A stretch of DNA of 64,000 bases from Blastococcus tunisiensis (GTDB lineage: Bacteria; Actinomycetota; Actinomycetes; Mycobacteriales; Geodermatophilaceae). Both the position numbers and the translations under genes were made by a program. Shown here piece by piece: positions 1-9,909 of the stretch; position 1 is the first letter of the stretch, and every line of letters begins with the position of its first letter. The stretch spans positions 62,001 through 126,000 of the forward strand of contig NZ_FOND01000003.1 in NCBI RefSeq assembly GCF_900112815.1, read 5' to 3'. The notes under the pieces were generated by a model. It had not been told where the DNA came from. It saw nothing but the letters and a program-made list of their open reading frames with translations, and did no database searches.

Positions 1-903
1 GGCGCGCAGCAGCTTCTCCGGCGTCGACATCTTCATGTAGGGGCAGGCCGCGCGGGAGTTGACCGGCTCGAACGAGGTGCCCGGGTTGGCCTGGCGCAGC
101 TGGTGCAGCATGCCGATCTCGGTGGCGACCAGGACGCGCTTCGCCGTCGTCCGGCGGGCCTCGTCGAGCATCCCGCCGGTGGAGAGGATGTGCACCCGTT
201 CGGTGGGCAGCTGGCCGTCGGACACCATCCACAGCGCGCTGGTGGCGCAACCGCACTCGGGGTGCACGAGCAGCTCGGCGTCCGGGGCAGCCTCGACGCT
301 GGCCCGGAGGTCGGTGGGGGAGATGCCCGCGTGGACGTGGCACTCGCCCATCCAGATGCGCATGTTCTGCCGGCCGGTGACCCGCTGGACGTGCGCGCCG
401 AGGAACTGGTCGGGCAGGAACAGCACCTCGCGGTCGGCCGGGACGGATTCGACGACCTCGACGGCGTTGGACGACGTGCAGCAGATGTCGGTCTCGGCCT
501 TCACCTCGGCCGAGGTGTTCACGTAGGAGACGACGACGGCGCCGGGGTGCTCGGCCTTCCACGCCCGGAGCTGGTCGGCGGTGATGGTGTCGGCCAGGGA
601 GCAGCCGGCGTTCGCGTCGGGCACCAGCACGGTCTTCTCCGGCGCGAGGATCTTGGCGGTCTCGGCCATGAAGTGCACGCCGGCGAAGACGATGGTGCTC
701 GCCTCGCTGGCGGCCGCGCGGCGGGAGAGGGCGAGCGAGTCGCCCACGTGGTCGGCGACGTCCTGGATCTCCGGGGCCTGGTAGTTGTGCGCCAGGACGA
801 CGGCGTCGCGCTCGGCGGCGAGCCGGCGGACCTCGTCACGCCAGGCATCCCACTGGTCCGGCGACCAGCTCGGAGCGGCAGGGGCGTTCAGCGTTGCGGT
901 CAC
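1..903 (-). CDS. nadA: Quinolinate synthase NadA (3' end cut by window edge)
   Basis: NadA condenses iminoaspartate with dihydroxyacetone phosphate to give quinolinate in de novo NAD synthesis, using a [4Fe-4S] cluster. About 301 residues are visible. An N-terminal VVLAHNYQ motif is followed by cluster and substrate motifs [14 protein letters not shown] and [13 protein letters not shown], and only the last few dozen residues lie outside the window. The GTG at 903-901 is preferred because GGAGG sits 5 nt upstream. An in-frame ATG at 930 would add nine residues but would overlap the inverted repeat region. The gene diverges from a Nudix-winged-helix gene, which suggests NrtR-type control. nadB and nadC would normally follow to the left of position 1. 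Identification is secure. Confidence 0.95.
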   Translation of the reverse strand, partial: MTATLNAPAAPSWSPDQWDAWRDEVRRLAAERDAVVLAHNYQAPEIQDVADHVGDSLALSRRAAASEASTIVFAGVHFMAETAKILAPEKTVLVPDANAGCSLADTITADQLRAWKAEHPGAVVVSYVNTSAEVKAETDICCTSSNAVEVVESVPADREVLFLPDQFLGAHVQRVTGRQNMRIWMGECHVHAGISPTDLRASVEAAPDAELLVHPECGCATSALWMVSDGQLPTERVHILSTGGMLDEARRTTAKRVLVATEIGMLHQLRQANPGTSFEPVNSRAACPYMKMSTPEKLLRA

Positions 904-931
904 CGGGACCTCCGGAGGAGTGGGTTTCATA

Positions 932-953
932 CTCACAGTCGAAAACCTGTGGG
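932..953. promoter_or_regulatory. Inverted repeat between nadA and the NrtR-like gene (putative operator)
   Basis: The arms CTCACAG (932-938) and CTGTGGG (947-953) are complementary except for one position and are separated by 8 nt. The repeat sits in the short gap between two divergent starts (903 and 975). NrtR proteins bind imperfect palindromes of about 20 bp upstream of nadA operons and are released by ADP-ribose or NAD derivatives. The placement fits; binding is inferred. Confidence 0.45.
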
Positions 954-974
954 ACAGACCCTAGCATTCCCGTC

Positions 975-1724
975 GTGCCCTCCGTGTGGTCCTCGCCGGA
1001 CCGACCCGCCTACCCGCACCACGCGCTCGCCGCGGTCCTGCAGGTCCGGACGGCGCGGGTGCACGTGATGCTGTGGCGGCGGGCGAACGAGCCGTTCGCC
1101 GGTACCTGGGCGCTGCCCGGCGGACCGCTGCTGCCCGACGAGCGCCTGGGCACCTCGATCGCCCGTCAGCTGGCGAGCAAGGTCGAGGTGCACCAGCTCG
1201 CCCACCTGGAGCAGCTGGAGACGCGCAGCGATCCCGACCGCGACCCCCGCGGGCGGACGGTGGCCACCGCCTACCTCGGCCTGGTGCCCTCCCACCTGGA
1301 CCCGCTCCTGCCCGAGGACACCGCGTGGCACCCGGTCGACGCGCTGCCGGCCACGGCGTTCGACCACGGTTCGATCGTCGGGTCGGCGCTCGCCCGGCTG
1401 CGGGCCAAGCTGTCCTACACGAACGTCGGCTTCGCCCTGGCGCCGCCGGCGTTCACCATCGCCGACCTCCGCGAGATCTACGTCGCGGCGATCGGCTACG
1501 ACGTCACCCCGACCAACCTCCAGCGGGTCCTGCTGCGCCGGGGCGTCCTCGAGGCGACCGGCGAGCTGTCGGCCCCGGGACGGTCGGGTGGGCGGCCCGC
1601 CATGCTCTACCGCTTCGCGTCGGCGAGCCTCGAGGTCACCGACCCGTTCGCGGTGTTCCGGCCGCCAACGGCACGGACGCCGCAGGCCTCACGGGCAGGT
1701 CGGGAGATCGGGCAGGAGGGGTAG
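975..1724 (+). CDS. NrtR-like regulator: degenerate Nudix domain plus winged helix
   Basis: The protein has 249 residues from GTG 975; the open frame extends upstream but runs into the nadA promoter. Residues 1 to about 130 form a Nudix domain (ALAAVLQVR, TWALPGGPLLPDE). The catalytic REUxEE part of the Nudix box reads RQLASKVEV, so the metal-binding glutamates are gone. Residues about 150-225 form a winged helix (FTIADLREIYVAAIG, TNLQRVLLRRG, GRSGGRPAMLYRF), the NrtR C-terminal layout. In that family the dead Nudix pocket senses ADP-ribose or NAD metabolites and the wing binds nadA operators. Divergence from nadA supports this role. The 3' end overlaps the convergent transglycosylase gene by 36 bp. 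An active Nudix hydrolase is less likely. Confidence 0.8.
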   Translation: MPSVWSSPDRPAYPHHALAAVLQVRTARVHVMLWRRANEPFAGTWALPGGPLLPDERLGTSIARQLASKVEVHQLAHLEQLETRSDPDRDPRGRTVATAYLGLVPSHLDPLLPEDTAWHPVDALPATAFDHGSIVGSALARLRAKLSYTNVGFALAPPAFTIADLREIYVAAIGYDVTPTNLQRVLLRRGVLEATGELSAPGRSGGRPAMLYRFASASLEVTDPFAVFRPPTARTPQASRAGREIGQEG

Positions 1725-3062
1725 GCCGAGCGGGCCGAGCAGCGTGCAGGTCACCCCGGGCACCAGCTCGGTCACGACCGGGGGTGCCGGGGGCGGGGGA
1801 GGAGCGGGTGCCGGGGCCGCAGGTACGGGGACCGGGACGGGCAGGGGCAGCGCCGGTGGTGCGGGGGCCGGTGCACCGCCGGCGGGTGCCGGCGGCGGGT
1901 CGGCCGGCCGCGGGGCCGGGTCGGCCGGCGGCGGCGGCGGCGCGGTCCCCTGCTGCGGCGTCGATCCGCTCGAACCGCTGCCCGGAGCCGGTTGCGCCGG
2001 CGCCCCGCCGCCGGTGGCGGCCGGCTGGGCCGGCGGGGCGGTCGAGGACTGCGGCCGGGAACCCGTGGTCTGCTCCGGCGGCGAGGTGGTCATGTCCTGG
2101 ACGCCGATAGCCGGGCCGGGGGCGGCGGGGGCGCCGTAGAAGCCGGACGGCGGGGGCACCGGCCCGCTGGTGTCGCCGACCAGGGGCAGGTCGGCCACCG
2201 GGAGGCCGGTGGCGTAGGCCCGGGCGAGTGCGAGCACCTCCGCGACGTACTCGTCGGAGTGGTTGTAGGCGAAGACCGCCCGGCGCTGGCCGGCCGCCGT
2301 CCGCAGATCGCCACCGGCGACGCAGAGGTAGTTCGCCGAGGCGAGGGCGGCATCGTCGATGTCGAAGGGATCGGCGACGCCGCTCCCGTCGGCATCGATG
2401 GCGTAGGAGCGCCAGGTGGTCGGGATGAACTGCATGGGGCCCATGGCCCGGTCGTAGGTGGTGTCACCGTCCCAGACGCCGCCGTCGCTGTCCCCGATGT
2501 AGGCGAACCGCCCGCCGTCCAGGGCCGGGCCCAGGATCTTCGGCGTCGCGGAGCCGTTCGGGGCGAGGACCGCACCCCCGTACCGGCCGTGGTTGGACTC
2601 GACCCGCCCGATGCCGGCCAGGAGCGACCAGTCGATGCCGCAGCCGGGCTTCGCCGACGCCATGCGGGCCGCGGCGACGCGGTAGGCGTTGAGCGCCACG
2701 TTCGGGATGCCGTTGGCCGCCAGGCCGGTGACGACGGCCTCGGGCGCCGGCTCCGTGCCCGCCACCCGGGCGGGTGTGGCGGGCAGGGTCGTGGCTCCGC
2801 GGGGGGCGCCCTCGGAGAGCGCGGGGATGGCCCAGCGGGTGGAGAGCGCCCGCGGCACGGCGCCGTCGTCGGCGTGCCCGACCGCGACGAGGTCCGGCGA
2901 GTCTGCCGGCGGAGCCACCATCGCGGTGCAGGCGGCGACGACCCCGGCGGCCAGGACCCAGCGCCTCCGCGCCCGGCGGCGCAGCGGTGGCGTCGGGGCG
3001 TGCGCCCCGCCCGCGGCTCGGGTACGCGGACCGGACTTCCCGTTCGGCATCGACTGCCCCAC
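1689..3062 (-). CDS. Secreted lytic murein transglycosylase with proline-rich tail
   Basis: The protein (457 aa from GTG 3062, GGGAG 5 nt upstream; ATG 3050 is an alternative) starts with a basic stretch and one hydrophobic segment (WVLAAGVVAACTAMVAPP), a signal peptide or anchor. The middle third is an MltB/SLT_2-type domain: CGIDWSLLAGIGRVESNHGRYGG carries the catalytic Glu, followed by YDRAMGPMQFIPTTW, DADGSGVADPFDIDDA and VFAYNHSDEYV. Such enzymes cut the MurNAc-GlcNAc bond to 1,6-anhydroMurNAc in the wall. The last 130 or so residues are a low-complexity Pro/Ala/Gly linker ending in a hydrophobic, two-cysteine tail. A 17-bp tandem repeat lies about 110 bp upstream. Confidence 0.85.
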   Translation of the reverse strand: MGQSMPNGKSGPRTRAAGGAHAPTPPLRRRARRRWVLAAGVVAACTAMVAPPADSPDLVAVGHADDGAVPRALSTRWAIPALSEGAPRGATTLPATPARVAGTEPAPEAVVTGLAANGIPNVALNAYRVAAARMASAKPGCGIDWSLLAGIGRVESNHGRYGGAVLAPNGSATPKILGPALDGGRFAYIGDSDGGVWDGDTTYDRAMGPMQFIPTTWRSYAIDADGSGVADPFDIDDAALASANYLCVAGGDLRTAAGQRRAVFAYNHSDEYVAEVLALARAYATGLPVADLPLVGDTSGPVPPPSGFYGAPAAPGPAIGVQDMTTSPPEQTTGSRPQSSTAPPAQPAATGGGAPAQPAPGSGSSGSTPQQGTAPPPPPADPAPRPADPPPAPAGGAPAPAPPALPLPVPVPVPAAPAPAPPPPPAPPVVTELVPGVTCTLLGPLGLPLLPDLPTCP

Positions 3063-3170
3063 CGTCACTCCCGACGATCCGTGGCTGGGTTCGCTGGCCC
3101 CGTGACCTGGCGAGGCGTCTACCCCGGTCGTTCGCGTGTAATGCACGACACAGCGACCCGGATTCACAGA

Positions 3171-3238
3171 TAGCGGATCGACACGGGTAGTGGATCGACA
3201 CGGGGTGCGGATCAACACGGGTAGCGGATCGACATCGT
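3171..3238. repeat. Four tandem 17-bp repeats
   Basis: Four consecutive 17-bp units start at 3171, 3188, 3205 and 3222. The consensus is TAGYGGATCGACACGGG; units 1 and 2 differ at one base, and units 3 and 4 at a few. The array lies in the non-coding gap between the transglycosylase start (3062, minus) and the tRNA-Arg gene (3352). Apart from the array I see no gene in 3063-3351. Its role is unknown; a protein-binding iteron or a replication-slippage tract are both possible. Confidence 0.85.
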
Positions 3239-3351
3239 GCGGATGCGGTCCTCGTGCGGACACCTCGGGCTCCGCGGCCCCCGTCCGCCGGACGGGTCGC
3301 GGTCGGAGCGGGCCGGAGGGGATGCGGGAGCGTCCACACCGCCGGATGGGG

Positions 3352-3424
3352 TGCGCCCGGCAGGGATCGAACCTGCGACCAAGTGCTTAGAAGGCACCTG
3401 CTCTATCCACTGAGCTACGGGCGC
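3352..3424 (-). tRNA. tRNA-Arg, anticodon UCU
   Basis: The 73-nt minus-strand sequence folds as a full cloverleaf. The 7-bp acceptor stem GCGCCCG/CGGGCGC is followed by a D-arm from GCTC to GAGC, and the anticodon stem GGTGC/GCACT holds loop CTTCTAA. The T-arm is GCAGG-TTCGATC-CCTGC and the discriminator is A. The anticodon UCU reads AGA/AGG arginine codons, which are rare in DNA this GC-rich. CCA is not encoded. Confidence 0.97.
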
Positions 3425-3630
3425 TCGGCTGCAGATCATCGCACCGCGGGGTGTCCGGGACGTGACGGCCGCCGCCAGGACCGCCCCCTGCGGGGTGGTC
3501 GTCCACAGGGGCGGGCCTCGTCCACAGATGCACCGGCGGGCCCCACCCGGTGGCTCACCGGACCCAGGCTCGTGCACACACCGGCAGGTCGCCGGCCGCG
3601 CCACCCGGCGCAGCAGACCCGAGGAGCACC

Positions 3631-4170
3631 GTGAACGACACCATCGTCACCGTCGTCGGCAACGTCGTCGACTCACCCCGGCGCGTCAACCTGGAGAACG
3701 GCGCCGTCACCAACTTCCGGCTGGCGTCGACCGCCCGCCGGTACGACGGCGCCAAGCAGGAGTTCGTCGACGCCGGCACGTTCTGGGTCGACGTCGAGTG
3801 CTGGAACAGCCTGAGCGGCAACGTGTCGGCCAGCGTGAGCAAGGGCGACCCGGTCATCGTGCACGGGGCGCTGAGCACGCACAGCTGGGAGTCCGAGACC
3901 GGAACCCGCAGCAAGCCGCGGATCAAGGCGTTCGCCGTCGGGCCGAACCTGCAGAAGGGGCGGTCCCTCTTCACGCGGGACAAGACCGCACGCGGCAGCG
4001 ACGGCGCGGACAGCGGTGCCGACGGCCAGTCCTCGACGGCGGGCGATCCCACCGGGACGGGCTACCCGGACGCCGAAGCACTCCTGTCGGGACGGGACTA
4101 CGAGGACGGGGGTGCGACGTTGGAGGAGGGGAACCCCGCCGACCTCCCCCGGGAGCCCGCGCACGTCTAG
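3631..4170 (+). CDS. ssb: Single-stranded DNA-binding protein, paralogue lacking the acidic C-terminal tip
   Basis: The 179-residue protein starts at GTG 3631, with GAGGAG just upstream. Residues 1 to about 110 form the OB fold (TIVTVVGNVV, NFRLASTARR, DAGTFWVDVECW, GDPVIVHGAL, RIKAFAVGPNL). The rest is a polar linker ending DLPREPAHV. Canonical bacterial SSBs end in an acidic DDDIPF-like tip that recruits partner proteins; none is present. This resembles the second, tail-less SSB of actinomycetes rather than the main replication SSB next to rpsF. ettA lies about 100 bp downstream on the same strand. Confidence 0.85.
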   Translation: MNDTIVTVVGNVVDSPRRVNLENGAVTNFRLASTARRYDGAKQEFVDAGTFWVDVECWNSLSGNVSASVSKGDPVIVHGALSTHSWESETGTRSKPRIKAFAVGPNLQKGRSLFTRDKTARGSDGADSGADGQSSTAGDPTGTGYPDAEALLSGRDYEDGGATLEEGNPADLPREPAHV

Positions 4171-4272
4171 TTGCCCGGGCTGGGAGGATCGGAGGCGAGA
4201 ACGTACGGGGTGGGGCCGCCCGACGGTGGCCCCGCCCCCCGCTCGCACGACGACGGAAGGCTCCGAAGCCCA

Positions 4273-5943
<1,671 letters not shown>

Positions 5944-5945
5944 CG

Positions 5946-6001
5946 AAGGACCCCGTCCTCCTCACCGCTCGCAGGCTCGCGGCGAGCCTCTGGACGGGGC
6001 C
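5946..6001. terminator. Bidirectional hairpin between ettA and the phosphatase gene
   Basis: CCCCGTCC (5951-5958) pairs with GGACGGGG (5992-5999), and inside it GCTCGC (5967-5972) pairs with GCGAGC (5982-5987). It lies between convergent genes and resembles the elements at 18554-18616 and 26148-26214. No U-tract follows, as is common in high-GC actinobacteria. Confidence 0.6.
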
Positions 6002-6041
6002 AGGGCCGGTCGGAGTTCCGCTCCGGCCGGCCGACGTCGTC

Positions 6042-6473
6042 TCAGGCCCTGGCGAACCGCGTCACGAACTCCCGCTGCCGCCGGGTCTCCACGGCCCGCG
6101 GTCGGTAGCGGCCACGCACGAACGTGACCGCCTCCTCCGCCGGGACGCCGTCCAGCACGGCCAGGCAGGCCAGCGCCGTACCGGTGCGCCCCGTCCCGCC
6201 GCGGCAGGCGATCTCCACCCGCTCGCCCGTCGACCTCTCCAGGGCAGCGCGCAGCGCGTCGCGGAGGTCGGCCGGGTCGGCGGGCAGGCCGAAGTCCCGC
6301 CAGCGCACCCAGCGCTGGTCCCACGCCGTCACCGGTGGCCGGCGGCCCAGCAGGTAGAGGCCGTGTTCGGGGAGCTGCCCCGGCGGCGTCTCCCGCAGGC
6401 CCCGCCCCAGCACCCGGCGCCCCGACGGCAGGACGAGCACGCCCGCCAGGTCCGCGGCCCAGGGTTCGCCCAC
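6042..6473 (-). CDS. Dual-specificity/tyrosine phosphatase-like protein
   Basis: This small 143-residue cytosolic protein carries the CX5R phosphatase loop CRGGTGRTG at about residues 90-98, preceded by a conserved acidic loop (WRDFGLPADPADL) that could supply the general acid. The first 45 residues contain the LPSGRRVLGRGL segment seen in actinobacterial members. ATG 6473 is the only sensible start. It diverges from the thioesterase gene at 6542 across 68 bp, which should hold both promoters. The substrate is unknown. Confidence 0.75.
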   Translation of the reverse strand: MGEPWAADLAGVLVLPSGRRVLGRGLRETPPGQLPEHGLYLLGRRPPVTAWDQRWVRWRDFGLPADPADLRDALRAALERSTGERVEIACRGGTGRTGTALACLAVLDGVPAEEAVTFVRGRYRPRAVETRRQREFVTRFARA

Positions 6474-6541
6474 CGGCTCACGGTAGGGCGGTCCGGGGGT
6501 CCGGGTGCGCGCCCGGACGGCGGTACGGCAGGGTGGCCGGC

Positions 6542-6955
6542 GTGAGACACACGGTGCACGTGCCGATGCGCTGGTCGGACATGGACGCCTACCAGCACAT
6601 CAACAACGTGGCCTTCCTCGGCTACTTCGAGATGGCCCGCGTCAACCTGTTCTTCGACCACCCCACCCACGACGAGAAGACCGGCATGCGCCGTGGGCTC
6701 GTCGTCCACTCCCACGAGATCGCCTACAAGCACTCGGTGGTCTACGACGCCGACCCGCTGGAGATCCAGGTGTGGGTCTCCACCGTCCGGGCCGCCTCGT
6801 TCCGGTGCCACTACGAGCTGTTCGACCACGGGCGGCTGGCGGTCACCGGCAGCACCGTGCTCGTCCCGTTCGACTTCGCCCTCGAGCGGCCGCGGCGGAT
6901 CACCCCCGAGGAGAAGGCGTTCCTGCTGCGCTACACCGACGAGCCCGACGCCTGA
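6542..6955 (+). CDS. Acyl-CoA thioesterase (4HBT hotdog fold)
   Basis: The 137-residue hotdog protein starts at GTG 6542 (VRHTVHVPMRWSDMDAYQHI). The motif RWSDMDAYQHINN with Asp and His, followed by FLGYFEMAR, is the 4-hydroxybenzoyl-CoA/YbgC-type thioesterase signature. HEIAYKHSVVYDADPLEIQVWV covers the central strands. It should hydrolyse acyl-CoA in the cytosol; chain specificity cannot be read. It is a single gene followed by a strong hairpin at 7065-7096. Confidence 0.85.
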   Translation: MRHTVHVPMRWSDMDAYQHINNVAFLGYFEMARVNLFFDHPTHDEKTGMRRGLVVHSHEIAYKHSVVYDADPLEIQVWVSTVRAASFRCHYELFDHGRLAVTGSTVLVPFDFALERPRRITPEEKAFLLRYTDEPDA

Positions 6956-7064
6956 GCAGGCGCGGCCGAGCCGCCGCCCGTGTGCGCGGAACAGGGCGCC
7001 CGGCGGCGCGAGGAGCGGCGTCTCCCCGGCGATCGGCGGCGTCGTGCACCCGCCAGGAACGCAG

Positions 7065-7096
7065 CGGCCCCCTGACGCCGGAGCGCCAGGGGGCCG
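7065..7096. terminator. Strong hairpin between thioesterase and bioY
   Basis: CGGCCCCCTG (7065-7074) and CAGGGGGCCG (7087-7096) form a perfect 10-bp GC stem with a 12-nt loop between convergent genes. It could serve either strand. Confidence 0.7.
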
Positions 7097-7112
7097 AGGA
7101 GCGGGCGGGACG

Positions 7113-7709
7113 TCAGCTGCGGCGGGCGAGCTTCCACGCCGTGCCGAGCACGGCGGCGGCGACGGCGGCCTTGACGATGCCGCCGAGGATGAACGGGTAG
7201 AAGCCGGCGTCGAGCGCCTGCGGCATCGACATGGCGGCGCTCGCGGCCAGCCACGGCACGCCCACCGCGAAGATGACCGCCTGGCCGGCGATGAACAGCG
7301 GGATGGCCTTCAGCGGGTTGCGGTCGGCGCCGTGCTTGGCGGCCAGCCCGATCAGGAAGGCGGCCGGGATGAAGCCGACGACGTAGCCGCCGGTGGCACC
7401 GAGGACGACGTCGACCCCGCCGCTGGCCTCGGAGTAGAACGGCAGCCCGACCAGCGCGGCGAGGATGTAGACCACCTGCACCGCGACCCCGCGGACCGGG
7501 CCCAGAGCGGCCGCGGTGAGCACGACCGCCAGCGTCTGCCCGGTGATCGGCACCGGCGAGCCCGGCACCGGCACCGCTACCTGCGCCAGCAGCGCGGTGA
7601 ACAGCACCCCGAGCGCCACGAGGCCGGCGGTCCGGGCACGCACGGCCGGGACGAGGTCAGCGAGAACGAGCGGGCGCGACGGCAGCGCGGGCATCGAGGC
7701 GGTGGCCAC
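7113..7709 (-). CDS. bioY: Biotin transporter substrate-binding protein BioY
   Basis: The 198-residue membrane protein starts at GTG 7709 with AGGAGG 6 nt upstream. It has about six hydrophobic segments and the BioY motifs VPITGQTLAVVL, GLPFYSEASGG and GATGGYVVGF. BioY is the S component that binds biotin, usually working with the energy-coupling AT module. No bioM or bioN gene is adjacent, so it either uses a shared ECF module encoded elsewhere or acts alone. The 100 bp upstream hold no BirA/BioQ site that I can recognise. Confidence 0.92.
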   Translation of the reverse strand: MATASMPALPSRPLVLADLVPAVRARTAGLVALGVLFTALLAQVAVPVPGSPVPITGQTLAVVLTAAALGPVRGVAVQVVYILAALVGLPFYSEASGGVDVVLGATGGYVVGFIPAAFLIGLAAKHGADRNPLKAIPLFIAGQAVIFAVGVPWLAASAAMSMPQALDAGFYPFILGGIVKAAVAAAVLGTAWKLARRS

Positions 7710-7813
7710 GGATCCTCCTGGAACGGCTGGTGGGCGCCGGTGGCGCCGCTGATCACCGGAGAGTCTGCCCTACCGTCCCGACCGCTCGCCCCGCCGGTCG
7801 GGCAGGTCGCGGA

Positions 7814-9391
7814 TCAGGCCCGCAGCCACACCGCGGCGTCAGGAGGCAGCGTGCCGCCGGCCACGTCGTCGCTCGCCAGCAGCACCTCGCCCTCCGGCAG
7901 CGGCACCGCCGCGGCCGAGAGGTTCACCAGGCACGCGAGGCCCCCGGGACGGCGGAAGGCGAGGCATCCGTCGGGCGACGGCAACCACTCCAGCCCGTCG
8001 CCCTCGAACAGCCCCGACCCCCGCCGCAGCCCCAGCGCCGTCCGGTACAGCGACTGCATCGAACCCGGGTCGGCGGACTGCGCCTCCGCGGTGAGCCCGG
8101 CCCAGCCGTCGGGCATGGGCAGCCAGGTGCCGGGTGTCGACGAGAACCCGTACGGCGGCGCGGAGCCCGACCAGGGCACCGGGATCCGGCAGGCGTCACG
8201 GCCCCGCTCGGTGCGGCCGGACCGCTCCCAGATCGGGTCCTGCAGCACCGCGTCGGGAAGGTCGACGTCCGGCATCCCCAGCTCGTCGCCGTTGTACAGG
8301 TAGGCCGCGCCCGGCAGGGCCAGCTGCAGCAGCGCGGCCGCCCGCGCCCGGCGCAGCCCCAGCTCGCCGCCGCCGTAGCGGGTGACGTGCCGGGGCCGGT
8401 CGTGGTTGGACAGCACCCAGCACGCCGGAGCGGGCGTGCCGGCGACGGCGGCGAGCGAGTCGACGACCGCGGCCCGCAGCGCGTCGGCGTCCCACTCCGC
8501 GGTGAGCAGCTTGAAGTTGAAGGCCAGCTGCAGCTCGTCGTCCCGGAGGTACTGGGCGAGCCGGACGTCGTCGGACACCCACACCTCGCCGACCGCCATC
8601 GTGCCCGGGTACCGGTCGAGGACGGTCCGGATGCGGCGGTGCACCACGTGCACCCCGTCCTGGTCGAAGCGGTGGTCGCCGGGGCCGTGGTCGGCGAGCA
8701 GCCCGGTGTCGTCCATCGGCACCATGTCCGGCAGACCCTCGGGCTTGGCCATCCCGTGCGCGACGTCGATCCGGAAGCCGTCGACGCCCCGGTCCAGCCA
8801 GAACCGCATGGTCTCCTCGAGGTCGGCCACGACCTCCGGGTTCGCGAAGTTCAGGTCCGGCTGCTCCGGCGCGAAGATGTGCAGGTACCACTGGCCGTCG
8901 GGCACGCGGGTCCACGCCGGTCCGCCGAAGACCGACGGCCAGTTGTTCGGCGGCTCGGCGCCGTCCGGGCCCCGGCCGTCGCGGAACAGGTAGCGGGCCC
9001 GTTCCGGGGACCCGGGGCCGGCGGCCAGCGCCGCCCGGAACCACTCGTGGTCGTGCGAGCTGTGGTTGGGCACCAGGTCGATGGTCACCCGCAGCCCCAG
9101 GGCGTGGGCGTCGGTGAGGAGGGCGTCGAACCCGGCGAGGTCGCCGAACACCGGCTCCACGTCGCGCGGATCGGCCACGTCGTACCCGTGGTCGGCCATG
9201 GGCGAGGGGTAGAACGGCGTGATCCAGAGGGCGTCCACGCCCAGCTCGGCCAGGTAGGGCAGGCGGGACCGGACGCCGATCAGGTCGCCGACCCCGTCCC
9301 CGTTGCCGTCGGCGAAGCTGCGCACGTAGACCTGGTAGAAGACGGCGTCGCGCCACCACTCGGGGGCAGGGGGTCCAGCAGCCGCGGTCAC
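7814..9391 (-). CDS. aglA: Alpha-glucosidase, GH13 (AglA-like)
   Basis: The 525-residue protein starts at GTG 9391 with GAGGAG 5-6 nt upstream; the frame stays open far upstream but that part overlaps glbO. The four GH13 regions are clear: DLVPNHSS, GFRIDVAHGM (nucleophile Asp), GEVWV (acid/base Glu) and LSNHD. WWRDAVFYQVYVRSFADGNGDGVGDL is the usual N-terminus of alpha-1,4 or trehalose-type glucosidases. There is no signal peptide, so it acts on intracellular maltose-type sugars. It follows glbO by 86 bp, as aglA and glbO are also neighbours in mycobacteria. Confidence 0.9.
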   Translation of the reverse strand: MTAAAGPPAPEWWRDAVFYQVYVRSFADGNGDGVGDLIGVRSRLPYLAELGVDALWITPFYPSPMADHGYDVADPRDVEPVFGDLAGFDALLTDAHALGLRVTIDLVPNHSSHDHEWFRAALAAGPGSPERARYLFRDGRGPDGAEPPNNWPSVFGGPAWTRVPDGQWYLHIFAPEQPDLNFANPEVVADLEETMRFWLDRGVDGFRIDVAHGMAKPEGLPDMVPMDDTGLLADHGPGDHRFDQDGVHVVHRRIRTVLDRYPGTMAVGEVWVSDDVRLAQYLRDDELQLAFNFKLLTAEWDADALRAAVVDSLAAVAGTPAPACWVLSNHDRPRHVTRYGGGELGLRRARAAALLQLALPGAAYLYNGDELGMPDVDLPDAVLQDPIWERSGRTERGRDACRIPVPWSGSAPPYGFSSTPGTWLPMPDGWAGLTAEAQSADPGSMQSLYRTALGLRRGSGLFEGDGLEWLPSPDGCLAFRRPGGLACLVNLSAAAVPLPEGEVLLASDDVAGGTLPPDAAVWLRA

Positions 9392-9477
9392 GGGTCTCCT
9401 CGGTAGGTCATGACGTGGTCCGGCCCCGTCCAGGGCACCGTCGCGAGCATGCGGAGGGTGGGAGGACGGGGTCGTCT

Positions 9478-9909
9478 TCAGGGGGTGAGGTCGCCGGCCG
9501 CGTCGTCGGGGAACCGGTTCTGCATGCTGCGCGCGGCCATCTCCAGGTAACCCCAGAGCGTCGCGTCCTGCTCGGCGGTCAGGCCGAGGGAGTCGACGGC
9601 GTCGCGCATGTGGGTCAGCCACGCGTCCCGCTCGGCCGGGCCGATCGCGAAGGGCGCGTGCCGCATGCGCAGCCGGGGGTGGCCGCGCTGCTGGGAGTAG
9701 GTGGTGGGCCCGCCCCAGTACTGCTCCAGGAAGGCGCGCAGCCGGACCTCGGCGCCCTCCCAGTCGTCCTGGGGGTACAGCGGCGCCAGCACCGGGTCGG
9801 TGCGCACGGCCGCGTAGAAGGAGGCGACCAGCTTCGTGAAGGTCGCGCTGCCGCCGACCTCGTCGTAGAAGGTGCGCGCCGAGGGCAGGGACCTGCTCGA
9901 CTCGCTCAT
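9478..9909 (-). CDS. glbO: Truncated haemoglobin, group II (GlbO-like)
   Basis: This 143-residue globin has TFYDEVGG at the start of the fold, [17 protein letters not shown] (B helix with Tyr), and [21 protein letters not shown], with the proximal His in the F-region and the conserved YWGG. Group II truncated globins bind O2/NO and in mycobacteria assist respiration at the membrane. ATG 9909 overlaps the stop of the upstream MFS gene (ATGA), so mscS-MFS-glbO form one coupled operon. Confidence 0.93.
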   Translation of the reverse strand: MSESSRSLPSARTFYDEVGGSATFTKLVASFYAAVRTDPVLAPLYPQDDWEGAEVRLRAFLEQYWGGPTTYSQQRGHPRLRMRHAPFAIGPAERDAWLTHMRDAVDSLGLTAEQDATLWGYLEMAARSMQNRFPDDAAGDLTP

